From Crocinitomicaceae bacterium (GTDB taxonomy: Bacteria > Bacteroidota > Bacteroidia > Flavobacteriales_D > Crocinitomicaceae): a stretch of DNA of 64,000 nucleotides. The stretch's first letter is position 1, and the number at the start of each line of letters is the position of its first letter. The stretch lies in NCBI GenBank assembly GCA_029252405.1, contig JAQXBM010000007.1:1-64000 (forward strand). Direction: 5' to 3'. Of this stretch, positions 10,405 through 19,308 are shown one piece after another. Below the pieces are notes generated by a model, which did no database searches, was not told the DNA's origin, and saw only the letters and a list, made by a program, of their open reading frames with translations. Position numbers and translations under genes: made by a program.

Positions 10405-10439
10405 ATTAAACGCGCTATAAGTAGAGTAGTAGTAAGTAG
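10405..10439 (+). repeat. 35-bp 3'UTR repeat, copy B1 (ATTAAACGCGCTATAAGTAGAGTAGTAGTAAGTAG)
   Basis: 34/35 identical to 12625-12659. Confidence 0.97.
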
Positions 10440-10442
10440 AAA

Positions 10443-10478
10443 GACAAACCCCTCGCAATATTTTGCTAGGGGTTTGTC
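10443..10478 (+). terminator. strong hairpin, likely intrinsic terminator
   Basis: GACAAACCCCT...AGGGGTTTGTC perfect 11-bp inverted repeat with additional inner GCAA/TTGC pairing. Confidence 0.8.
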
Positions 10479-10569
10479 GCGTTTAAAAGTTTGTTTTGTT
10501 CTGATTTCGAACTGAAATGCAGCGCTAATTTCAGTTTATTGTCTGGCATACGATGGTTTTTACTCCTTG

Positions 10570-10635
10570 ATTTAGAGTGATTTCCGAAAGCTAAATGCTG
10601 AAAATGCACAGCGGTCGGTCAGTATATTTGTCTCA
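10570..10635 (+). promoter_or_regulatory. promoter region copy A2 with TAnnTTTG-like -7 box (TATATTTG, 10623-10630)
   Basis: Matches copy A1; lies immediately upstream of the 10665 gene. Confidence 0.7.
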
Positions 10636-10664
10636 TAATTAATCACTAACCAAAATTATTCACA

Positions 10665-12629
10665 ATGAAAAAAGCACTTATTTTTTCTGTCTCGTGTTGT
10701 CTGCTATTGGCATCATGTGAAAACACAACAGATAATGCAACGAACGAAGAAGACGCGAAGCTATTTGCGACTATCGACGTTCGAAAGGAGTTCCAGCAGA
10801 AATCACCCCTTGCTGAAGAGATTAATATTGAATTATTAGAAAAGCCATTAGCGAATGGAGAGAACATTAAACTGACCGCTTCCTTCAATGATGACGATGT
10901 CAAAAGAATTGAAGAGGAGTTTTTGGCCCTTGAATTTGGAAAGGAAAAAGTTGTCCTGCGAGATGATGGAAAAGGAGCGGATGCCAAAAAAGGAGATGGC
11001 GTGTTCTCGGTTCATTTAAAAGAAGATATTGACGAACTCATAAAGGAGTTAGACATAGCGAAAGAGCAAAAGCTATCCGGACGCGGTCCAAGTTTCAATG
11101 CACGAAGTATAGTTGAAGCAGACCAAAAGGGATTGAAGAATTTTAGTCCTAAAGATTTAAAGACACGAAAAAAGTTGAGAATTCCGGCTTTCATTTTTCC
11201 ATTTCCAAAAGGAGGAGGTTCTTCATCTGCGATAAGCTTCCCGATCTTAGCAGATAAGTCTTTAATGATTACGGATGTCGGAGTTGTTGAAGATCCTACA
11301 AGAACATTCAGACCATGTGATATGAATGCAGCGACGGCTGGAAATCCAAATGGTGTTTGGACTTTCGGAGAGTTGATGCGACAAATGGCTTCACCAAGTC
11401 CAGGTGCAATCGCGAATGATGCCAACACAATTAACTTCATTCTGGATTGGCTCCAAACATGGAGCGTTCTGAATACGGTCAACGGTGACAATGTGCCACC
11501 GAGAGGTGTAAATGGCATTATTGCCGATTGGCAAGCACTAAGTGACCAAGCTAATTCGGCCGCAGGAAACCCAATTGGTCCGCTATTATTGGAGCGCATT
11601 CCATTTAAGTTAACGGCAATTGTAAATCGATTGGATCTTCGCGGAAACTCGGGATATGGATTTAGCGACGCCGGTGAGGGACGTCTAGTTTACTGTCTCT
11701 TGACTACGAATTGCGACCCATTGGAGTTCAATGTTATTTTCGAATACGGAATCAACAAGAAAACATGTCCATCGGTAAAAGCTTTCGGATTAGAATGGGC
11801 GAACTTGAGTGATCCAGCCTTGGCACTCGGAAGTCCAGCATTTAATGGACAGTTGGAAGCGATTACGAATCAATTCACCTTATCAGGAACGAATACATCG
11901 AAGCCAAACCAAAATTCGATCAACCAGGTTCGAACAAATGAGTTTGAAATTGGTACGCCTTGGGAATTGCGTGAGTTCAACTTAACTGGATCTGGAAAAT
12001 TGGAGATAGTTGATGTGAAAATGGAACCAGCTCGAAAATACAATACCAAAAATGCAAACCCTCAAACGCAGTTGTTGGCGAATTATGCCAATGCAAATGA
12101 ACCAGACATCCTTGCGAACAATTACGAAATTCCGTTAACATTCTCTGGTGCGGACTTCAGAGGAGGAACTTCGCATACCCAATTTCCACCAACAGGACCG
12201 GTAAACGTGCCAGGAAACACGCCACATCATTGGGATGGACGAACAGCAGCGCCATTCTTAATCAATAGTGATGATGCCCGACACATTTTGTCATTAAATA
12301 CCTGTAGTGGTTGTCACGGAGGAGAAACACAAACCTTTTTCACCCACATCGACCCAGCGCCATTTGGAACAGCAGCAGGTTTATCTGGATTCTTGACAGG
12401 TACTCCAGGACGAGGAGGCGCAGTTGATGCAGATGGTTTAGCAAACAACATCATGACAGTTATTGATCCAGCGGGACGTCCGGCAGGTGCGCCAACCCAA
12501 AGAGGATTCAACGATTTAGAGCGACGAGTTATCGATTTGGATGTGTTGATCAACCAAAATTGTTTTAGCATCAGTGCACTTGGAATTATGCATAAATTGA
12601 CATTTAAACCTTTAGTAATGACCCATTAA
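10665..12629 (+). CDS. hypothetical lipoprotein with a CXXCH motif
   Basis: Lipoprotein signal (MKKALIFSVSCCLLLASCEN); CSGCH heme-c-like motif in ILSLNTCSGCHGGETQTFF; promoter and terminator present. Confidence 0.75.
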   Translation: MKKALIFSVSCCLLLASCENTTDNATNEEDAKLFATIDVRKEFQQKSPLAEEINIELLEKPLANGENIKLTASFNDDDVKRIEEEFLALEFGKEKVVLRDDGKGADAKKGDGVFSVHLKEDIDELIKELDIAKEQKLSGRGPSFNARSIVEADQKGLKNFSPKDLKTRKKLRIPAFIFPFPKGGGSSSAISFPILADKSLMITDVGVVEDPTRTFRPCDMNAATAGNPNGVWTFGELMRQMASPSPGAIANDANTINFILDWLQTWSVLNTVNGDNVPPRGVNGIIADWQALSDQANSAAGNPIGPLLLERIPFKLTAIVNRLDLRGNSGYGFSDAGEGRLVYCLLTTNCDPLEFNVIFEYGINKKTCPSVKAFGLEWANLSDPALALGSPAFNGQLEAITNQFTLSGTNTSKPNQNSINQVRTNEFEIGTPWELREFNLTGSGKLEIVDVKMEPARKYNTKNANPQTQLLANYANANEPDILANNYEIPLTFSGADFRGGTSHTQFPPTGPVNVPGNTPHHWDGRTAAPFLINSDDARHILSLNTCSGCHGGETQTFFTHIDPAPFGTAAGLSGFLTGTPGRGGAVDADGLANNIMTVIDPAGRPAGAPTQRGFNDLERRVIDLDVLINQNCFSISALGIMHKLTFKPLVMTH

Positions 12630-12659
12630 ACGCGCTATAAGTAGAGTAATAGTAAGTAG
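12625..12659 (+). repeat. 35-bp 3'UTR repeat, copy B2, overlapping the stop codon of the upstream gene
   Basis: ATTAAACGCGCTATAAGTAGAGTAATAGTAAGTAG; one mismatch to copy at 10405-10439. Confidence 0.97.
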
Positions 12660-12665
12660 TTAGAT

Positions 12666-12706
12666 AAGTCGAACCTCTGGCAGTTATGTCAGGGGTTTGT
12701 CTTTTT
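12666..12706 (+). terminator. intrinsic terminator
   Basis: AACCTCTG...CAGGGGTT stem followed by a T-rich run. Confidence 0.75.
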
Positions 12707-12822
12707 CATTGGTCGATGAATCATGTGGAATTAGCGGGTTGTTTGGTATAAATCAAAAGCTTTGCTGTAAGCAATTCGGCTTATTTTAAATTCATTGTTA
12801 TCTTCGTAAAAACACAATTAGC

Positions 12823-14001
12823 ATGAGTAAAATCTTAATTATCGATGACGAGCGCGCAATCCGAAGAGCGTTGAGAGAAATTCTTGAATTTGAAGAGTTT
12901 GAAGTGGACGAAGCGGAAAACGGAAGAGAAGGATTAGACAAAGCGAAAGCCGATAATTACGACATCATTTTTTGTGATATTAAAATGCCAGAGTTAGACG
13001 GAATGGAAGTTCTTGATGGCCTGTTAAAAGCGAAAGTTGACTCTCCGGTAATCATGATCAGTGGTCATGGAAACATTGAAACAGCTGTTCAAGCGATCAA
13101 AAAAGGAGCTTTTGATTTTATTGAGAAACCCTTGGATTTGAACCGTATTTTGGTGACTATCCGAAACGCGAAGGACAAAACTGTTTTAATTGAGGAAAAG
13201 AAAGTCTTGAAAAAGACGGTGAAGCGTTTCAAAGGATCATCCATTATTGGTGAAACACCTGAGATCATCCAAATCAAAGAGATGATTGAGAAAGTGGCAC
13301 CTTCGGATGCTCGTGTACTCGTTACGGGTGAGAATGGAACAGGTAAAGAATTGGTCGCTCGCTCATTGCACGATCAAAGTTCTCGCAGTTCTATGCCATT
13401 TGTCGAAGTGAACTGTGCTGCCATTCCAGCTGAGCTGATTGAAAGTGAATTGTTCGGACACGAGAAAGGTGCATTTACATCAGCCGTTAAGCAGAAGAAG
13501 GGAAAATTCGAATTGGCATCAGGAGGAACACTCTTCTTGGATGAGATTGGAGACATGTCTGCAAGTGCGCAAGCAAAAGTTCTGCGTGCTTTGCAAGAAA
13601 ACGTGATTCAACGTGTTGGTGGAGAAAAAGATATCAAGGTGAACGCGCGAGTGGTTGCTGCGACAAATAAAAACCTTCGTGAAGAAATCGAAGAAGGGAA
13701 TTTCCGTGAGGATTTATACCACCGTTTGGCCGTAATTTTAATGCACGTTCCAGCGTTGAATGATCGTCGTGATGATATTCCAATGTTAGCCGAGCACTTT
13801 ATGACAATGGTTTGTGCCGAACACGGAATCGCTAGAAAAACACTAGACGAAAGCGCATTGATGGCTCTATCCAAAACTGATTGGTCAGGAAATATCCGTG
13901 AATTGCGCAACATCATCGAGCGTCTCGTGATTTTATGTGATGAGGTTGTATCAGGTGATGATGTGAAGTTGTTCGCGAATCCACGAACGGCTAAAAAATA
14001 A
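12823..14001 (+). CDS. sigma54-dependent response regulator (NtrC family)
   Basis: Receiver domain (ILIIDDERAIRRAL...DIIFCDIKMPELDG), GAFTSA motif, AAA+ Walker motifs (GENGTGKE, GGTLFLDEIGDM). Confidence 0.93.
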   Translation: MSKILIIDDERAIRRALREILEFEEFEVDEAENGREGLDKAKADNYDIIFCDIKMPELDGMEVLDGLLKAKVDSPVIMISGHGNIETAVQAIKKGAFDFIEKPLDLNRILVTIRNAKDKTVLIEEKKVLKKTVKRFKGSSIIGETPEIIQIKEMIEKVAPSDARVLVTGENGTGKELVARSLHDQSSRSSMPFVEVNCAAIPAELIESELFGHEKGAFTSAVKQKKGKFELASGGTLFLDEIGDMSASAQAKVLRALQENVIQRVGGEKDIKVNARVVAATNKNLREEIEEGNFREDLYHRLAVILMHVPALNDRRDDIPMLAEHFMTMVCAEHGIARKTLDESALMALSKTDWSGNIRELRNIIERLVILCDEVVSGDDVKLFANPRTAKK

Positions 14002-14055
14002 TTCAGTACTAGCTTCAAAAAGTAACTTCTTAAGTTGGTTTCGATATTTTAATTA

Positions 14056-14073
14056 TATTTACCATGGTAAATA
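14056..14073. promoter_or_regulatory. 18-bp perfect palindrome TATTTACCATGGTAAATA, candidate operator
   Basis: Self-complementary sequence 12 nt upstream of the DoxX-like ATG. Confidence 0.55.
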
Positions 14074-14085
14074 ATTAAACTAACT

Positions 14086-14448
14086 ATGAAAGCAGCACGC
14101 ATCACACATTGGATTTTTACAGGTTTACTTTCAGCTCTATTGCTCATGTCAGCCAGTATGTATGTTTTTAATCACGACGAGGTATCACTTCAAGTAGCAG
14201 CACTTGGTTTCCCTGTATGGATCATTTATCCGCTGGCAGTGATGAAGGTTCTTGGTGTATTAATGATTTTGACGAAATTCAAAACGTGGTTGACCGAGTG
14301 GGCCTACGCAGGAATGGTTTTCAATATGTTGCTCGCATTTGGAGCGCACATGGCGGCAGGAGACGGTGAGCAATTCGGTGCAGTAATCGCATTTGTTTTG
14401 GTGATCGGTTCTTTCGCAACTTGGAAGTCGGGTTGGAAGGCGAGTTAA
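14086..14448 (+). CDS. DoxX-like family membrane protein
   Basis: About 120 aa, four predicted TM helices, DoxX-like pattern (LKVLGVLMILTKFKTWLTEWAYAGMVFNMLLAFGAHMAAGD). Confidence 0.75.
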   Translation: MKAARITHWIFTGLLSALLLMSASMYVFNHDEVSLQVAALGFPVWIIYPLAVMKVLGVLMILTKFKTWLTEWAYAGMVFNMLLAFGAHMAAGDGEQFGAVIAFVLVIGSFATWKSGWKAS

Positions 14449-14960
14449 TCGCTTGTAACAAATCCCAATTCTACAATCTGCTGAACCGTTGAGGTTTTGT
14501 AAATACATCCTGAAAACCAATCTACGGATGTAGTATCCTCATACAGGAAATTTTCGTAGCTCGCATTAACTTCCATTTCGTTAGCGATCAAGGCGCGATA
14601 GGCGTAAACACGAACAACTGGCGAGTAATGTTTCATCAAGTTGTTGAGTTCGTATTCAGAAGCAGTAGATTTCAATTTTTCGAATAAGATATACTCATTC
14701 GGTGTCAATCCAGAAAAGCCAACGTACTGTTCTTTAATGGTATTTGATCGACCCAACTTATTGATGAGACTATCCAAACTGGCAGATTCAGAATAATGGT
14801 ATTCCTCAGCATCTAAAAAAGCCAAAGCAGGGTGGTAAGCTTCCGATCGATTTGCCTGAATTTCCTCACGTGCGGATGTCTCGTATGCCTTCAATGAAAG
14901 CACAAGGACAACAGAAAGGAGAGAAAGCAGGTGTACCTTCATATAGTTTAACTTTGGCAA
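14445..14960 (-). CDS. hypothetical secreted protein
   Basis: ORF with N-terminal signal-like segment; convergent with DoxX gene. Confidence 0.6.
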   Translation of the reverse strand: MPKLNYMKVHLLSLLSVVLVLSLKAYETSAREEIQANRSEAYHPALAFLDAEEYHYSESASLDSLINKLGRSNTIKEQYVGFSGLTPNEYILFEKLKSTASEYELNNLMKHYSPVVRVYAYRALIANEMEVNASYENFLYEDTTSVDWFSGCIYKTSTVQQIVELGFVTSD

Positions 14961-15040
14961 GCAGGCTAGCTATGCGCAGAGTAAATTTAATGAAAATTCA
15001 TAAAACTTAGATGCATTCGAAAGACAAGATAATCGAGCGA

Positions 15041-16030
15041 TTATTTCGTTGATTCAACCAAACTGATATTCGAGGAAGGAGAAATTTCCAATCCACCCCA
15101 TTCTACAACAGTAAATCCGTCACGACTAGGCTTGATTATATTAAAATTTGAGGTGGAAGTCGCATTGCTTGAGTCTGTTTTATTCCAAACAATGTAAAAG
15201 CGAAGGAGATTATTCGGTTGAGGGGAAATATCCAACTCGGCGAATTGATTGCATTCCTCATTTAGAATAAATCGAATTTCGGTTGCTTCGTGTTTGATCA
15301 TTTGAGGTGCCCAAAACGTAATGAAATCCATTTTTTCTTTTGAGTTGAATCCGAACTTATCTAAGGCCCCTTCTAAAAATCCGACTAGATCATCTTTCAA
15401 TACAACTATACTAGATGTTTCACGCAATTTCTCTTTGTCCACGAACTGATCAGCTTCCCAAAACAAGTAATTGTAGGTGTCATCTCCGATTGCAATCTCA
15501 CCAGAAGGTGTTGCAGTACATTCCCACTTTCCGTTGTATTCTGGATGCGTAAAACTCAACTCTCCAACTGGATTGATCGAAATTGAAACATCCGTTTTTT
15601 CCTCAGGATAAAGGTAAATGACAGGTTTCTTTACAACAGATGGTTCATTGATGGCATACTTGAAGTTAATGGTGATATACGTTGTTGTCTGCGATTGAAT
15701 ATCGATTGCTTGCGTTGTGATTTCTTTATATCCAACTAGCTCTGAAGGCAAAAATTGAACGGCATATTCATTCGACTTTAAGACGAAACTGAACGTGTTT
15801 TTGCTGTTCAATTTAGTCTCAAAAGATGCGCCTTTGTGTCCATAAAGAATCTTCGTTCCCTCCGAAAAATTGGTGTTTTGAACTCTGACCACCACTTTCG
15901 ATTTCCCTTGAGAAAGGCGCGTGTTTGATTTCACAGAGTTTATGCTATACTCAGCATATATTGCGCGCTCCGATTCTGCACAAGACTGAAATCCAATGAA
16001 AAGAAATAATAATATACTCAGACTACGCAT
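15041..16030 (-). CDS. hypothetical secreted protein, tandem paralog 3 (KPVIYLYPE family)
   Basis: Signal peptide; motifs KPVIYLYPEEKTDVSI, SGEIAIGDDTYNYLFWEA, CNQFAELDISPQPNNLLRFYIVW shared with the two adjacent genes. Confidence 0.75.
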   Translation of the reverse strand: MRSLSILLFLFIGFQSCAESERAIYAEYSINSVKSNTRLSQGKSKVVVRVQNTNFSEGTKILYGHKGASFETKLNSKNTFSFVLKSNEYAVQFLPSELVGYKEITTQAIDIQSQTTTYITINFKYAINEPSVVKKPVIYLYPEEKTDVSISINPVGELSFTHPEYNGKWECTATPSGEIAIGDDTYNYLFWEADQFVDKEKLRETSSIVVLKDDLVGFLEGALDKFGFNSKEKMDFITFWAPQMIKHEATEIRFILNEECNQFAELDISPQPNNLLRFYIVWNKTDSSNATSTSNFNIIKPSRDGFTVVEWGGLEISPSSNISLVESTK

Positions 16031-16036
16031 GTTGAT

Positions 16037-17002
16037 TTAGTTTAAGATCAGTGAGTTTTGAGGAATTTGATTGACTTCTGAGCCTCCCCACTCAAGGACG
16101 CAGAACCCTTCGCGATTCATGGTTTCTATAGTTTGAGGAATGACGTTCAATTCAGATTCAATGGGTATCCATGTCATGTAAATTCGGTAAACATGATCTG
16201 GTTTCGGGGTAATGTCAAGTTCCGCGTATCGATTGCACACTTCGTTAAATTCGAACCGAATAAAGTTGAGTTCGTTGGCTGCAAGTCGAGGCCCCCAGTA
16301 GGTGATAAAATCTGCTTGCTCTTTACTGTTCAATCCAGCTAAAGTCAATTTCTCCTCTAAAAAAGCTACGGCGTTTTCCTTTTTGACGTTGAATCCAGTT
16401 TTTAGTTCTTCTTCCGAGAAGGTGCCACTTTGTGTGGCTTCCCAAAACAAATAATTGTAGGTTTTGTCTCCAAAAGTTAAATCTCCAGAAGGAGATGCTG
16501 CGAACTGCCATTGACCATCATATTCAGGATAGAGAAGAAGCGGACTTCCTATAATATTTAAGGACAACTCAACTTCAGTTTCTTTTTCTGGATAAAGGTA
16601 AATCACGGGTTTGTCCACCGTAATTTGCATGTCCAAGGTTCTGAACATGTAGACTTCATACGTAGAATGATGTCTGTTTTCTATCTGCAAGGAATCCGTA
16701 TACACTTCGATGAAATCTCGTGAGTAGTAGAATTGAAAAATGTGCTTGCCAGGTGAGGTTACGATTTCAAAGGAATTGTTCACCAATTTGGCCTTGTCTT
16801 CAATGCCATCGATACTGTAAAGCATTCTGCTTTTTGAACCATCAATACTTGTGAATTTGAAGGTGTATTTCGCTTGATTCTCTTCGAGTTGGGCATCCAC
16901 AGAATCAGAAGCAAGTGCGCAACCGATTACCAGTTCTTCGATCTCACTTGCATGGACATTGCCAAGTAGACTCGCGAAAGCGATAAATAATAATGTTCTC
17001 AT
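16037..17002 (-). CDS. hypothetical secreted protein, tandem paralog 2 (KPVIYLYPE family)
   Basis: Signal peptide; KPVIYLYPEKETEVEL; EEKLTLAGLNSKEQADFITYWGPRLA identical to neighbour. Confidence 0.78.
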   Translation of the reverse strand: MRTLLFIAFASLLGNVHASEIEELVIGCALASDSVDAQLEENQAKYTFKFTSIDGSKSRMLYSIDGIEDKAKLVNNSFEIVTSPGKHIFQFYYSRDFIEVYTDSLQIENRHHSTYEVYMFRTLDMQITVDKPVIYLYPEKETEVELSLNIIGSPLLLYPEYDGQWQFAASPSGDLTFGDKTYNYLFWEATQSGTFSEEELKTGFNVKKENAVAFLEEKLTLAGLNSKEQADFITYWGPRLAANELNFIRFEFNEVCNRYAELDITPKPDHVYRIYMTWIPIESELNVIPQTIETMNREGFCVLEWGGSEVNQIPQNSLILN

Positions 17003-17011
17003 GCGCTTAAA

Positions 17012-17977
17012 TTATTGATTTCGGTTGATAAAACTTTGGCGAATGTGTGACTCTTTACCTCCCCATTCTAAAACGGAAAAACCATCACGATCGAATTGTT
17101 CAATTTCTTGTTCGTTCACCCTGAATTCTTCAGTAACAGCTCCCCAAATCATGTAAATGCGATAAATATTGTCAGGCTTCGGCGTAATGTTGATATCAGC
17201 GTACTCATTGCAACTTTCATTGAACTCAAAATGGATAAAGTTGAGTTGGTTTTGAGCGAGGCGTGGTCCCCAATACGTTATGAAATCTGCTTGTTCTTTG
17301 CTGTTCAACCCTGCTAAGGTCAATTTCTCCTCGAGGAAAGACACAACGTTTTCGCCGTCAATGAAAAATCCAGAAGCGGTTTGTTTCGGGCTGAGAATTG
17401 TGCGATTCGTAGCTTCCCAAAAGAGGTAATTGTACACATCATCGCCAAACGTTAAATCGCCATTTGGTGCAGCAGTTAAGTTCCAAGAATCGGTGTATGC
17501 GGGATAGTAAAACGCATCTTCACCGTGAATATCCATTTCAATATGTACATCGGTCGGCTTCTCTGGATACAAGTAAATCACTGGTTTTTCAGTCACTTCA
17601 ATTTGCATGGAATAATCCAATCGAACTTGATATGTATCATGATGTTTCGGCTTGATTTCCAAGGAATCGCTGTATACTTCGTAATAATTGGCGCTGTAGA
17701 AAAACTGAAAAATGTGCTTTCCAGGCGTTGTTTTTATGATGATTTTTCCGTTTTTCAACTGCTGTTTTCCGTTTTCCCCATCGATGCTGTATTGTACAGA
17801 AACTGGAATTGGATGTTGATTGGAGCCGTTGAATTTGAAAGTATACTTGCTTTCATCTGCCGTCAAGGTTTTATCGATTTTCGTATCGGAACGATAGATT
17901 TGGACGATACGTTTTAACTCTTCCTCAGCATGCGTGAAAAGGGGAGTAAGAAATAGGAGTAGAATGAGTTTTTTCAT
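17012..17977 (-). CDS. hypothetical secreted protein, tandem paralog 1 (KPVIYLYPE family)
   Basis: Signal peptide; KPVIYLYPEKPTDVHIEM; EEKLTLAGLNSKEQADFITYWGPRLA. Confidence 0.78.
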   Translation of the reverse strand: MKKLILLLFLTPLFTHAEEELKRIVQIYRSDTKIDKTLTADESKYTFKFNGSNQHPIPVSVQYSIDGENGKQQLKNGKIIIKTTPGKHIFQFFYSANYYEVYSDSLEIKPKHHDTYQVRLDYSMQIEVTEKPVIYLYPEKPTDVHIEMDIHGEDAFYYPAYTDSWNLTAAPNGDLTFGDDVYNYLFWEATNRTILSPKQTASGFFIDGENVVSFLEEKLTLAGLNSKEQADFITYWGPRLAQNQLNFIHFEFNESCNEYADINITPKPDNIYRIYMIWGAVTEEFRVNEQEIEQFDRDGFSVLEWGGKESHIRQSFINRNQ

Positions 17978-18024
17978 GATGTTACTAATTTACAAAGTTC
18001 AGTACACATCAATCTTGGATTGGT

Positions 18025-19296
18025 TCAAAGCAAATCAATAAACTCTTTGGCTAAATTCTTCGAGTCGTATTGCTCGGTATTGATTGGGGTTGAGTAAAGC
18101 TTGTTTTCCAAGAATTTTTGATAGGCATCCATTAAAAAAGCCTTAGTTCCTGTAACATCTTCAAAATCGGCGAAGAATCCACATTCCGTTTTATGAACAG
18201 CTCTAGCGAGGTCACTATCTGCTGATCCAATGGCTAGAATTGGCCGTTTGGCTCCTAGGTATTCGAAGAATTTTCCTGTCAGGATTCCCTTCACATTTCC
18301 TGAGTTGTTCGCTGCGAGTAAAAGCAATTGCGTTTTTCGCTGCAGTTCAATACTCTTCGCATGCGGGACCAGGGGAGAGACATGAACAAATGCTTCCAAT
18401 CCATGTTCTTTGAAAGAATTCATGACATTGTAATCAACGACTCCAATTAGATTAACAGATAAATGGTCTGCGAACCCGGGATTTTCATCCAGCATTGAAC
18501 GAAGCGCCTTCCACATCACCAATGGATTTCTAGCCAAAGGCATCGTTCCGAAATGGGAAATACTGAATTTGTCGCCGAGCTCAACTTTCGTTGGATCGAA
18601 GTCAGGGAAAATGTATCCGTTGGTAATCACGTTTACGTTTCGAGAAGCAATTTCTTCCAATCCAGAGGCGCAATGCGTGCTCACTGTCACAACTTCATCA
18701 GCAGTTTGCAGACACTCTCTTTCGAGCGATTTCTGTTTTTTATCCGCACGTTTTCCAACGTTGAGGTTGTGGTAAAAATCGATTTGCGTCCATGGATCAC
18801 GGAAGTCGGCCACCCAATGATGATTAGGGAACTTCTTCTTGAGTCTCAATCCAATAACATGCGCACTGTGGGGTGGACCAGAAGAAACAATCGTTTTAAT
18901 TTCAGGATGATTCTTCAAGTATTTCGACAAGTATCGCACACTCGGACGGATCCAAAATACGCGTGAATCAGGGATGAATAAATTGCCGCGCACCCACGTC
19001 ACAAAGCGTTTGAACAAAGAAGGTTTACTTTTTTCGGTAAATCCTGTTCCGGCCGTATTTCCAAGATACTTGTGTGGTTCAAAGACTTTTCTGCGAATGA
19101 TCTTCACATCGTCAGGAACTTTCTCCAACAAAGCCGAATCAGTTTCGAGCCATGCGGCATCTTCAGGACAAAAAACGGTTAGTTTACATCCATTTTCTTT
19201 GAAATAGTTCGAAAAACGCAACCATCTGTGCACTCCAGCTCCTCCCGAAGGCGGCCAGTAGTAGGCGATGAGTAAAACGTGTTTTTCTTCTTTCAA
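18025..19296 (-). CDS. glycosyltransferase (GT4-like)
   Basis: N-terminal YYWPPSGGAGVHRWLRFSNYFKENG and C-terminal GILTGKFFEYLGAKRPILAIG. Confidence 0.82.
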   Translation of the reverse strand: MKEEKHVLLIAYYWPPSGGAGVHRWLRFSNYFKENGCKLTVFCPEDAAWLETDSALLEKVPDDVKIIRRKVFEPHKYLGNTAGTGFTEKSKPSLFKRFVTWVRGNLFIPDSRVFWIRPSVRYLSKYLKNHPEIKTIVSSGPPHSAHVIGLRLKKKFPNHHWVADFRDPWTQIDFYHNLNVGKRADKKQKSLERECLQTADEVVTVSTHCASGLEEIASRNVNVITNGYIFPDFDPTKVELGDKFSISHFGTMPLARNPLVMWKALRSMLDENPGFADHLSVNLIGVVDYNVMNSFKEHGLEAFVHVSPLVPHAKSIELQRKTQLLLLAANNSGNVKGILTGKFFEYLGAKRPILAIGSADSDLARAVHKTECGFFADFEDVTGTKAFLMDAYQKFLENKLYSTPINTEQYDSKNLAKEFIDLL

Positions 19297-19308
19297 ATTG
19301 AATTCAAC

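Larger units (their letters stand above)
10310..10478 (+). ncRNA. candidate short transcript between promoter copy A1 and terminator B1 (sRNA or gene-less cassette)
   Basis: Bounded by a promoter-like element and a strong terminator hairpin; no substantial ATG-initiated ORF inside. Confidence 0.35.

Noticed and set aside
10206-12822. CRISPR or retron interpretation of the repeats around the 10665 gene
   Set aside because: Only two copies of each repeat, no regular spacers, and no cas or reverse transcriptase gene nearby.
15041-17977. Tandem paralogs as an immunity/toxin array
   Set aside because: All carry signal peptides and share full-length homology; no toxin partner or conserved catalytic toxin motif visible.
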